Assembly (NCBI RefSeq): GCF_050589825.1
Contig: NZ_JBNGOZ010000010.1
Span: forward strand, 91,683-155,682
Reading direction: 5' to 3'
Source of the DNA: Carboxylicivirga longa
Lineage (GTDB): Bacteria; Bacteroidota; Bacteroidia; Bacteroidales; Marinilabiliaceae
DNA: 64,000 nt
Shown: piece by piece, positions 27,616 to 35,276 of the stretch
How the letters are laid out: every line of letters begins with the position of its first letter
Position numbering within the stretch: the stretch's first letter is position 1
The notes under the pieces: generated by a model
What the model was told of the DNA's origin: nothing
Seen by the model: only the letters and a program-made list of their open reading frames with translations
Database searches by the model: none
Made by a program: the position numbers and the translations under genes

Positions 27616-29520
27616 CTACTCGTTAGGTTCGATTACCATCAGAACATCACCTTTTGCAACTGAATCACCAGAATCAAATTTGATTTCCTTCACAACACCG
27701 TCAACGGCAGCATCCAGGTTATTCATCATCTTCATGGCCTCAAGCACTACCACGGTATCACCCGCTTTAACGGCATCGCCAACTTTCACCTTGAACTCAA
27801 CAACCATACCCGGTATCGGGGCCACCAGACTACCAGTAGCTTCTACCTCTTTGTTGCCTGACTTAGCACGACGCACACGAGGACCGGCAGCTGTAGCATT
27901 AGGATCGTTAATTTCAACAGTGAATACTTCACCATCTACTTTCACTTCCAGCTCACGGGTAGCACCACCATTACCTTTCGAAGTTAACTCACCCGACAAG
28001 GCACGACGTACCAACTCTTCTTCTTTCTCTACCTGCTCCATGGTCTTGGCCTTAAATTCAGCAGGCACCTCTTCCTTACCATATTTCCATTTCAGGAAGC
28101 GTTTACCGGTAACAGGATACAGAGCGCACAATACCTCATCGTCAATATCCTGTGCAAGACCTGAAAACTCTTGCTTAACAGCGTCTAACTCAGGCTCCAG
28201 GATTGAACCGGGACGGTCTGTAATAGGCTGCTCACCACGTGGGTAATCTTTCAGCGCTTTCTTCTGTACTTCAGGATTGATCGGATCGGTAGTTTTACCA
28301 TACAAACCATAGCAAAGGTCTTTTACCTCTTTGGTAATCTGTGCGTACTCACCTTCGTATGAGTCAAACAATACATTATTTACTGTTTGTACGCCCACAA
28401 TTTGAGAAGTTGGAGTCACCAAAGGAATGTTACCCAAATCCTTACGAACTTTTGGCAACAGACGGAATACCTCTGGTAGCTTGTCCAGCGCATCCATAGC
28501 TTTCAGCTGGTTCACCAAGTTCGATAGCATACCACCCGGTGTTTGGTGAAGCAACACGTTGATGTCTGTAGTAGCATACTTTGGATTGTTATCCAAATGC
28601 TTGTACTTCGGTATATATTTCTCCATCTCGTCAGAGATAGCAGTGATCTTATTGATGTCCATGCCCGAATCGCGGTTGGTACCTAACAAAGACATGATGA
28701 TAGGCTCCACAGCAGCGTGTGATGTACGATAGGCGTATGGCCCGATACAAGTATCTACGATATCCACACCGGCTTCAATGGCTTTAAAAATAGCCAGGTC
28801 GCCCATACCTGAGGTAAAGTGCGTATGCAGGTTAATCGGTGTATCGGTAATTTTCTTGATCTCACGTACCAGGTTATAAATATCATAAGGCGCAATCAAA
28901 CCGGCCATATCCTTGATACAGATCGAATCCACACCAAACGCTTCCAGTTCTTTCACCTTATTGATGTAATACTCCATGTTGTACACATCGCCACCTAAAC
29001 GAGGCTGATTCAATGTGTAACATACCACGCCCTGAAAATGCTTGCCATTGTCTTTAATTACCTTGGCGGCAGTTTCGAAATTGCGGTAGTCATTCAAGGC
29101 ATCGAAGCAACGGAATATGTCCATACCATTATCGATGGCGCGCTGCACAAAAGCCTGTACTACATCATCGGCATAGTTACGGTATCCCACAACGTTCTGA
29201 CCTCTCAATAACATTGAAAAAGGTGTCTTAGGCATGTACTTTTTCAAGGTGCGCAAACGCTCCCATGGATCTTCGGCCAAAAAACGGTGCATGGTATCGA
29301 AGGTAGCACCTCCCCATGTTTCAACAGCGTTATAACCGGCGTTATCAATCATTTCGGCCACCGGCAACATATCTTCGGTACGACCGCGTGTTGCAAATAA
29401 AGACTGGTGTCCGTCACGTAAACTTACGTCATTTATTTTAATTGGGTTGGCTGCCTTTGGACGATCAGGGCCAAACTCAAGTGGAGCCATCTCTAAGACT
29501 CCGTGTTTATCGTAATTCAT
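27616..29520 (-). CDS. Biotin-dependent carboxyltransferase, OadA/PycB-like, fused to biotin carrier
   Basis: A 634-residue cytoplasmic enzyme. Residues about 25-300 form the HMG-lyase-like carboxyltransferase barrel (INDVSLRDGHQSLFATR; metal ligands in NLHTHFTSGMGD), then a conserved PYC/OAD domain, a linker rich in Ala and Gly, and a biotinyl domain (about 560-634) with EAMKMM, where Lys597 carries biotin. Such subunits move CO2 between oxaloacetate/pyruvate and biotin in oxaloacetate decarboxylase, pyruvate carboxylase (subunit B) or transcarboxylase. It is the third gene after an MmdA-like subunit; without a pump subunit or biotin carboxylase here, a transcarboxylase role is attractive but unproven. 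Confidence 0.9.
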   Translation of the reverse strand: MNYDKHGVLEMAPLEFGPDRPKAANPIKINDVSLRDGHQSLFATRGRTEDMLPVAEMIDNAGYNAVETWGGATFDTMHRFLAEDPWERLRTLKKYMPKTPFSMLLRGQNVVGYRNYADDVVQAFVQRAIDNGMDIFRCFDALNDYRNFETAAKVIKDNGKHFQGVVCYTLNQPRLGGDVYNMEYYINKVKELEAFGVDSICIKDMAGLIAPYDIYNLVREIKKITDTPINLHTHFTSGMGDLAIFKAIEAGVDIVDTCIGPYAYRTSHAAVEPIIMSLLGTNRDSGMDINKITAISDEMEKYIPKYKHLDNNPKYATTDINVLLHQTPGGMLSNLVNQLKAMDALDKLPEVFRLLPKVRKDLGNIPLVTPTSQIVGVQTVNNVLFDSYEGEYAQITKEVKDLCYGLYGKTTDPINPEVQKKALKDYPRGEQPITDRPGSILEPELDAVKQEFSGLAQDIDDEVLCALYPVTGKRFLKWKYGKEEVPAEFKAKTMEQVEKEEELVRRALSGELTSKGNGGATRELEVKVDGEVFTVEINDPNATAAGPRVRRAKSGNKEVEATGSLVAPIPGMVVEFKVKVGDAVKAGDTVVVLEAMKMMNNLDAAVDGVVKEIKFDSGDSVAKGDVLMVIEPNE

Positions 29521-29534
29521 CTTTTTTCTTTTTA

Positions 29535-29561
29535 AGTGCTTAGTGCAAAGTGCTCAGTGCT
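29535..29561 (-). repeat. Seven-base tandem repeat in operon spacer
   Basis: AGTGC recurs at 29535, 29542, 29549 and 29556, a strict seven-base period (units AGTGCTT, AGTGCAA, AGTGCTC, AGTGCTT). It lies in the 88-bp spacer just upstream of the OadA/PycB-like start codon on the minus strand, so it would be in the mRNA leader of that cistron. Confidence 0.75.
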
Positions 29562-29608
29562 TTTAACACTCACTTCTGCCTTCTGCCTGTTAAACTACTT
29601 TACTTACC

Positions 29609-29794
29609 TTAAGCGCGAGAACGTAATAAACGACCACGACGTTGTACCAGTGCACGGTTGCTCATAATCACTTCCTTACCGGCGGTGGTCCATGAGTTAA
29701 CAGCTTTCACTTCATTGTTCTTGGCTGCTTCCTGCTCCAGGTAATAAGCTACTGCGATCATTGCCGCTCTTCTTCTTTTTTCTCTTGCTGTCAT
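29609..29794 (-). CDS. Small basic protein of the carboxyltransferase operon
   Basis: A 61-residue protein starting 12 bp after the MmdA-like stop. It is very basic (MTAREKRRRAAMIAVAYYLE at the start, RRGRLLRSRA at the end) with one short hydrophobic stretch and a conserved-looking middle, NSWTTAGKEVIMSNRALVQRRGR. The W-x-x-AG-(K/R) pattern recalls the C-termini of small gamma/delta or epsilon-type subunits found with biotin carboxylase and decarboxylase complexes, but it has no clear membrane anchor. A role in assembling the two large subunits is the natural guess; it is not proven. Confidence 0.7.
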   Translation of the reverse strand: MTAREKRRRAAMIAVAYYLEQEAAKNNEVKAVNSWTTAGKEVIMSNRALVQRRGRLLRSRA

Positions 29795-29805
29795 CGTACT
29801 TTCTT

Positions 29806-31362
29806 TTACAATGGAATGTTACCGTGCTTCTTCGGAGGCAACACTTCAGTTTTAGTGGACATTACATCCAAGGCATCGATTAGGCGCTGCCGTGTTTCGC
29901 TTGGCAGAATAACATCATCTATATAACCACGCTTAGCGGCCAGGTAAGGCACGTTAAAGGCATCTTCGTACTCTTTAATCTTTGCATCCGTCATTGCCTG
30001 ACGATCCTCGGCTTCTGCAATCTGCTTGCGGTAGGTTGATATAACCTCAACGGCACCTTTCGCACCCATCACAGCAATCTCGGCCGATGGCCATGCAAAT
30101 ACCATGTCGGCACCCAATGGCTTAGAACACATAGCCAGGTAAGCACCTCCGTAATCCTTACGGGTTACTACGGTAAACTTAGGTACGGTAGCCTCAGCAT
30201 ACGACCATAGTAATTTAGCACCATGACGAATAATACCATCCCACTCCTGCTGTACGCCCGGTAAGTATCCTGGCACGTCAACGAAGGTAATCATTGGGAT
30301 ATTGTAAGCATCACAGGTACGCACAAAGCGTGAAATCTTATCCGAAGCATCGATATCGAGACAACCGGCCTGGATCATTGGCTGGTTGGCGATGATACCA
30401 ACAGAACGGTTGTTAAGATGACCAAAACCTACAATTGCATTTTCAGCATAGTGCTCATGCACCTGCATAAATTCACCATTATCGAGTACCGACTCAATGA
30501 TGGTAACCATGTCGTAAGGTGTTTTGGCATCATCAGGTATAATTGTATCCAGTTCCTCGCACTGACGCGCCGGATCGTCGCCCATTGGCACTTGAGGCGC
30601 CTCTTCGAGGTTATTATTGGGTAAGAACTCAAGCAGTTCTTTTATGGCTTCAATCGTATCTTCGTCGTTATCGCAGGCAAAATGTGCATTACCACTCTTG
30701 CTGTTATGTACCATGGCACCTCCCAGTTCTTCCAGAGTCGTTTCCTCACCGGTAACAGTCTTAATTACGTTAGGACCGGTAATAAACATGTGGCTTTGCT
30801 TCTTCACCATAAAGATGAAATCCGTCATGGCAGGTGAATAAACGGCACCACCGGCACAAGGACCCATAATGGCGGAAATTTGAGGAATCACACCCGAGGC
30901 ACGTGAGTTACGCATAAAAATCTCACCATATCCCTTCAGGGCATCCACGCCTTCTTCAACACGTGCACCACCCGAATCGTTTAAGCCAACAACGGGCGCT
31001 CCGGCTTTAACGGCCAGATCCATAATCTTACAGATTTTTGCGGCGTGCATTTCCCCCAATGAGCCACCCCGCGAGGTAAAATCCTGTGAATAGGCAAAAA
31101 CAGGACGACCGTTGACCAAACCATGACCCACGATAACACCGTCTGAAGGCACTTCCACTTTCTCCAAACCAAAGTTAACCGAGCGGTGCTCAACAAACAT
31201 GTCTACCTCTCTAAAGCTACCTTCATCAAAAAGGTGATCCAAACGCTCGCGAGCCGACAGCTTGCCTTTCTCATGCTGTTTTGCTACACGTGCATCGCCG
31301 CCCATTTTACGGACTTCTTCACGCCTTTTTTTAAGTAGCTCAATCTTTTCAGATACTTTCAT
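29806..31362 (-). CDS. Acyl-CoA carboxyltransferase subunit, MmdA/PccB-like
   Basis: A 518-residue crotonase-fold carboxyltransferase of normal length (methylmalonyl-CoA decarboxylase alpha, propionyl-CoA carboxylase beta and transcarboxylase 12S group). N-half: GKLSARERLDHLFDEGSF, then SRGGSLGEMHAAKICKIMDLA, NDSGGARVEEGV (oxyanion region) and GPCAGGAVYSPAMTDF. C-half: DVPGYLPGVQQEWDGIIRHGAKLLW and KDYGGAYLAMCSKPLGAD with the second oxyanion glycines. It transfers CO2 between methylmalonyl-CoA/propionyl-CoA and biotin. It is first in an operon with a 61-residue protein and an OadA/PycB-biotin fusion. Confidence 0.93.
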   Translation of the reverse strand: MKVSEKIELLKKRREEVRKMGGDARVAKQHEKGKLSARERLDHLFDEGSFREVDMFVEHRSVNFGLEKVEVPSDGVIVGHGLVNGRPVFAYSQDFTSRGGSLGEMHAAKICKIMDLAVKAGAPVVGLNDSGGARVEEGVDALKGYGEIFMRNSRASGVIPQISAIMGPCAGGAVYSPAMTDFIFMVKKQSHMFITGPNVIKTVTGEETTLEELGGAMVHNSKSGNAHFACDNDEDTIEAIKELLEFLPNNNLEEAPQVPMGDDPARQCEELDTIIPDDAKTPYDMVTIIESVLDNGEFMQVHEHYAENAIVGFGHLNNRSVGIIANQPMIQAGCLDIDASDKISRFVRTCDAYNIPMITFVDVPGYLPGVQQEWDGIIRHGAKLLWSYAEATVPKFTVVTRKDYGGAYLAMCSKPLGADMVFAWPSAEIAVMGAKGAVEVISTYRKQIAEAEDRQAMTDAKIKEYEDAFNVPYLAAKRGYIDDVILPSETRQRLIDALDVMSTKTEVLPPKKHGNIPL

Positions 31363-31921
31363 AAATACAGATAGTTTACAATTACACCAAAAATTCTTTA
31401 ATTGTTCTTTATGCCATCAAAAATAGATACTACAAGTGAGATGTTGACCTTTTAAATGTTAAAAAAGTTAAAAATCAAGATTTTTTTCTTTATTACATGT
31501 TATACAGCACCTTTTTATAAATATTTTTTCTATGCAGTATTCTGTATTACATTGTTTTTTAGAGTGTTAACCTATTTATTAGCATTCAAGTCTAAAAATC
31601 AAAATGGACTGATCGGATCGCATAAAATACTAACCAGGCAGGTCAAACAACTGATAAAAATCAGTTGTTTGAAGCTCCTTGCTGCCATAATATATCTAAC
31701 AAGCAAAAGTAAGTCAAGAGGAAACACTGCCAATAAACAAAAAACGAAATGGCAAAATATACAACCGGTAGAGCTTTCAAGTTGTTCCAGGGATCGGTTC
31801 TCTATTGTAAGATGCTTATAAAGAACCATTCCCTAAATACGTAATTAAAATGCAACTTGCAGAACCTACTACTAGTTCAAAATCAGCCTACAGACTGGTA
31901 CCGACACGAAATCATTTACCC
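31363..31921. other. Intergenic region upstream of the carboxyltransferase operon
   Basis: A 559-bp AT-rich gap that should contain the promoter of the MmdA-like gene and the 3' end of the LuxR-type gene transcript. A 121-residue plus-strand open frame here (31456-31821) is Lys/Phe/Ile-rich and composition-driven, so it was not called. Copy D of the dispersed repeat (31767-31853) is the only distinct structure. Confidence 0.5.
31767..31853. repeat. Dispersed hairpin repeat, copy D
   Basis: The longest copy. AGAGCTTTCAAGTTGTTCCA leads to a 12-bp inverted repeat with two mismatches, GGGATCGGTTCT (31790-31801) and AGAACCATTCCC (31822-31833), around CTATTGTAAGATGCTTATAA; then TAAATACGTAATTAAAATG. 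The loop matches copy A almost base for base and the right flank matches copy C. Confidence 0.75.
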
Positions 31922-32146
31922 TCAAACAGAAAGTAAATAATCCTTCAAATCATGTGCTTCAGTGAGTTGTAGCTTCTTTTTAATACGATACTTGGAGGTA
32001 GCCACCGAGCGGGGTTCAACGTTTAAGAGTGAAGCCACCTCCTTAGCTTCCATGTGCAGTTTAATAAAGATACAATGCTTTAATTCAATATCACTCAGAT
32101 TAGGATGCAGATATTTCAACTTCTCCAGGTAGCCGGCATGCACCAC
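31922..32146 (-). pseudogene. LuxR-type helix-turn-helix, 3' part of a gene split by an in-frame TGA
   Basis: The open frame from the first Met after the stop encodes 74 residues: HPNLSDIELKHCIFIKLHMEAKEVASLLNVEPRSVATSKYRIKKKLQL is a LuxR-like helix-turn-helix of the kind found at the C-terminus of Bacteroidota one-component regulators. It is in the same frame as the 348-residue open frame that stops at 32171-32173; reading through gives GED-stop-EKLQRHFNVVHAGYLEKL. Relatives have a conserved Trp at that point (DWE.F...F..VHP.F), so TGG has become TGA. On its own this fragment has no good start, but internal initiation cannot be excluded. Confidence 0.8.
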
Positions 32147-32170
32147 ATTAAAATGTCTTTGCAGCTTCTC

Positions 32171-33217
32171 TCAATCCTCACCTACATTATCATTATAGTC
32201 AATATCGCGTATTACCTTTCGTAAGATTTTTTTAGTATAAGCACCTCCCTCCAGCTCCTCACAATCCTCCAACTGCTTCTTTATTCCTTTCAGAAAATAC
32301 CGGCCATTGAGGGCATGCAGCGATGCATTCATCATCTCTGCATCTTTATCCTTGATTATGGCCTCCTTACCCTGCGTCAAAGCCCGCATATCCTGAATCT
32401 GTCGAAAAAAATAGATACCCAGCAGTAAAACTACTAAAAACAGTGCCACAAAAAGATACAGGTAATGGGTCAGATTCTCATTTTTCTGTTGAATAATAGC
32501 TAATTGCATTGCTTGATTCTCTACAGTATGCTGATGTGCTAAATCCTGTAGCTGCATATCCAGCTTCAATTCTTTAATAGTGCGTTCCTTATTCAACAAA
32601 GGCAACATGGCAGCATTGTTATCGCCTATTAATTCGAGATTAAAAATAAGATCTTCCGATGTTTTTTTGCCCTGATGAACCGATGCTGCTAAAGTATTTA
32701 GACCCGCATTGAGATCAGCAGGAGCAAGTACCACCTGATGCCGATATGCTTCCATGGGATTATTCACAATAAGGCTGGCTGCCCGCGTATGATGCGTGAC
32801 CTTTCCCTCCGGCATGTTATTACGATAAATCTCACGGCCATTGAGATACAAGACAATGCCATCATCTTTAATGATATTGACTTGATAAAAAAGATAAGCA
32901 TAAGGATCATCAAGCATGAAGCTTTTGCAAAAATAAGCAGCCATATGCTTTTTCCCGGGATTATTCCCATAGCTTATAACCGTATTAACTACCTTATCGC
33001 CGTATCCAATACAGGTATTGCCTTGTTTCCAACCCTCGGTGGCTACACCCCCCTTTTCCCAACCGCTAGGAGGCGGCAGTTCACCATCGTAATACATCCA
33101 TGCGTCACCACTGGCAATAATCTTAGTGGGTTCCTGCGCAATGACATGAACCCCACTAAACAAAATAAACCAAAGAACATAACTTAAGGCTTTGAAAAAA
33201 CGAACTTCACTCATCAC
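32171..33217 (-). CDS. Membrane sensor with extracytoplasmic lectin-like domain, cut from its HTH by TGA
   Basis: A 348-residue protein. A signal/anchor (LSYVLWFILFSGVHVIAQ) is followed by a jelly-roll galactose-binding-like domain (about 30-200): WMYYDGELPPPSGW, GNTCIGYGDKVVNTVISYG, MAAYFCKSFML and KDDGIVLYLNGREIYRNNMP are the landmarks of the domain often attached to secreted phosphoesterases and CotH-type proteins. Then come a coiled coil (about 215-250), one membrane helix (HYLYLFVALFLVVLLLGIYFF) and a cytoplasmic helical region that stops at GED. The DNA-binding domain continues in frame after the stop. It is divergent from the T9SS-exported protein gene, its likely target. Without readthrough the regulator is non-functional. 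Confidence 0.8.
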   Translation of the reverse strand: MMSEVRFFKALSYVLWFILFSGVHVIAQEPTKIIASGDAWMYYDGELPPPSGWEKGGVATEGWKQGNTCIGYGDKVVNTVISYGNNPGKKHMAAYFCKSFMLDDPYAYLFYQVNIIKDDGIVLYLNGREIYRNNMPEGKVTHHTRAASLIVNNPMEAYRHQVVLAPADLNAGLNTLAASVHQGKKTSEDLIFNLELIGDNNAAMLPLLNKERTIKELKLDMQLQDLAHQHTVENQAMQLAIIQQKNENLTHYLYLFVALFLVVLLLGIYFFRQIQDMRALTQGKEAIIKDKDAEMMNASLHALNGRYFLKGIKKQLEDCEELEGGAYTKKILRKVIRDIDYNDNVGED

Positions 33218-33440
33218 AATAAAAAAGCTTGGTTAACTCAAATATAGTCGTTTTGTCTATACAATTTACAGTTTTGATGTATCATTTTATCGCTGATAAC
33301 TAGATAGATTAGTATTAAGAGACAAAATTTGTAGTAGACAATCGTAGTCAGTTGATGATGACATAATAAAACAACAGACCAGTAAATCGGAGTTATCAAG
33401 CATGATTCAGCTATAATATTCAATCTAAAAACACAGTATT

Positions 33441-34862
33441 ATGAAAAACGTTCTACTTCTCCTATGTCTGATTCCAACCCTCGCCCTTTCACAAACTCTT
33501 ATGGAGGAAAATTTCGACAACTACGCTGATTATACGGGCATAACCGGCCCCAATGCCTACACTACAAACAATGGCTACGCGCCGGGTGCGGTTAGTAAGT
33601 GGGAGCTTGATGCCGGCAGTCTGGAACTGACCAGTGCCACAATGGACTACTTTTATGTAAATGTATCATCGGGTAATGGCGAGCTGCACGCCCGGGATAT
33701 TGATGGTTCTGCCTACTTCACCAGTGAGTCCATCGACATCAGCACACAAACAGGTGAGGTAAGCCTTAAAATTGGCCACATAAACTTTAATGCTTTCACA
33801 ACAGGTAACTTCGCCGGTAATGAATACATTGATGTATACTATTCTACCGATGCAGGAGCAAATTACACCCTCATACCCCATCAGGATGGTTCGGAGGCAA
33901 CCAGCGGCCATACCTTTGCCAATGATGGCAACGAAGGCGTTGATTTCACCACTAGTCTGGACTATAGCTTCGATCCGGGTGCCGCAAACCACCTCATCCT
34001 CCGAATCAGAATGTATAACAACGGGGGTAACGAGCGCTTCGAACTTGACGATATATCCGTTGAGAGAAATACTGTTACACTGTGGTCGGAGGACTTTGAC
34101 AGCTATGATGACAACTACGGTTACATTGGCATCGCCAGTCTTACACCTGATCAGGTTACACGTGGCGACTACCCACACCTGGTGAGCCAATGGAGTTTGA
34201 GCCCTGAGGATAATTTTAATAATCAGAATGATTATGCCGCAGTACGAAACGGGCGCCTGATATTTAATGATGTGGACAATCCGGTGAAGTTCGAAACCAG
34301 CAACATTGATATAAGTGGCGTATCCAGCCTGAGCTTTAGCTGTGACATCAGTGTAGGAAGCTCATTTGAAGGCGACGAATACCTTGATATTTACTATTCT
34401 ACCGATGGTGGTAACACCTACCAGCTCGAAGGCAGTCCACATACCATACAGCCGGGAATTAACATTGAAGAGGGCAATACCCTTAGCTTTAACAAGTCTT
34501 TATCGGGGCTTAACGCCACTAATTTCAGGATTAAAATGGTAGCCTTTAACAACTCCAATGTGGAAGATTTCGAAATTGATAACCTCATAGTTGTCAACGA
34601 TGCTGCAACCACCATTAGCAAGCAGTTTAATAAAGATGTACACATCCATCCCAACCCCATGACTGACAATCGCTTGCTCATCATCAACTCGCCGTCCACC
34701 GGCATTAAAAATATTACAATTTATAACACACTGGGATCTAAGGTATTTAGCACTAGCACCCTGACAGATCGTATTAACTTGCCATTCCTACAAAGCGGAC
34801 ACTATATATTCAGGATGGAGCAGGAAAATAAGACAGTTACAAAAAAGCTGATTATCAATTAA
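33441..34862 (+). CDS. T9SS-exported protein with two beta-sandwich repeats
   Basis: A 473-residue secreted protein. A signal peptide (MKNVLLLLCLIPTLALSQ) is followed by two repeats of about 190 residues. Each opens with EE/ED-NFD-Y (ENFDNYADYTG at about 24; EDFDSYDDNYG at about 217) and contains GNEYIDVYYSTDAGANY or GDEYLDIYYSTDGGNTY and a closing NN-ERFELDDISV or NVEDFEIDNLIV strand. The final ~80 residues form a type IX secretion sorting domain (DVHIHPNPMTDN, GHYIFRMEQENKTVTKKLIIN). No catalytic motif was seen, so glycan binding or adhesion is likely. It is divergent from the lectin-domain regulator across a 223-bp shared promoter region. Confidence 0.85.
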   Translation: MKNVLLLLCLIPTLALSQTLMEENFDNYADYTGITGPNAYTTNNGYAPGAVSKWELDAGSLELTSATMDYFYVNVSSGNGELHARDIDGSAYFTSESIDISTQTGEVSLKIGHINFNAFTTGNFAGNEYIDVYYSTDAGANYTLIPHQDGSEATSGHTFANDGNEGVDFTTSLDYSFDPGAANHLILRIRMYNNGGNERFELDDISVERNTVTLWSEDFDSYDDNYGYIGIASLTPDQVTRGDYPHLVSQWSLSPEDNFNNQNDYAAVRNGRLIFNDVDNPVKFETSNIDISGVSSLSFSCDISVGSSFEGDEYLDIYYSTDGGNTYQLEGSPHTIQPGINIEEGNTLSFNKSLSGLNATNFRIKMVAFNNSNVEDFEIDNLIVVNDAATTISKQFNKDVHIHPNPMTDNRLLIINSPSTGIKNITIYNTLGSKVFSTSTLTDRINLPFLQSGHYIFRMEQENKTVTKKLIIN

Positions 34863-34872
34863 ACACGAGGTG

Positions 34873-34920
34873 ATAACCCTGCTACCGATTCCACTTTTTT
34901 TCAGGTAGTGGGGTTATTTA
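34873..34920 (+). terminator. Likely terminator of the T9SS-exported protein gene
   Basis: ATAACCC at 34873 and GCTACC to 34886 pair with GGTAG and GGGGTTAT (34904-34917) with two mismatches, and a T-rich tail (TTATTTA) follows on the plus strand. It starts 11 bp after the stop codon. Confidence 0.55.
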
Positions 34921-34943
34921 TCCCTTGAAGACCTGCATTGAGC

Positions 34944-35201
34944 CTATCCCTTTACATTGACAAGATCTTTAATCTCAAATTGAAAAGTCTGGGAGAAATC
35001 TATCTTGAGCGAATCGAACTCCTCATCCATCACAAACTTATAACCCTCCACTTGCGCCGAGGGCAAAGGTGACTTTCCCTTGTTTATTTTACGGTAGGCT
35101 TTGACATCCTTACAAGCCGCTCGCTCAATGGCCACCAGACACTCCAGCGCTGTATTTTCATATATTTCGTAGTCGCTTTTAATATTTCGTAATATACCCA
35201 T
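34944..35201 (-). CDS. Hypothetical protein
   Basis: An 85-residue soluble protein, not recognised. It has mixed charge, no signal peptide, and alternating helix and strand character (EIYENTALECLVAIERAACKDVKAYRK; SLKIDFSQTFQFEIKDLVNVKG). The frame is open with plausible codon use, and it lies 75 bp downstream of the YiiX-like gene on the same strand, so it may be its operon partner. Two cysteines are present but not in a known motif. Confidence 0.5.
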   Translation of the reverse strand: MGILRNIKSDYEIYENTALECLVAIERAACKDVKAYRKINKGKSPLPSAQVEGYKFVMDEEFDSLKIDFSQTFQFEIKDLVNVKG

Positions 35202-35276
35202 AATCGTTCTTACTTAATTGAAATTTTATCGTTGTTAAAATTAGCTCGACACGTCTTCATTGAATCGTGCTGTGAC

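Noticed and set aside
27680..28246. 188-residue Ser/Thr-rich open frame opposite the OadA/PycB-like gene
   Set aside because: It is antisense to the biotinyl domain and linker; the Ser/Thr richness is what the reverse of Ala/Gly/Val codons gives.
31456..31821. 121-residue plus-strand open frame upstream of the carboxyltransferase operon
   Set aside because: It is composed of Lys, Phe, Ile and Tyr runs that follow AT-rich DNA, contains no domain and overlaps the dispersed repeat copy D.
33666..34190. 174-residue Val/Ile/Cys-rich open frame opposite the T9SS protein
   Set aside because: It is antisense to a gene with clear signal peptide, repeats and sorting domain.
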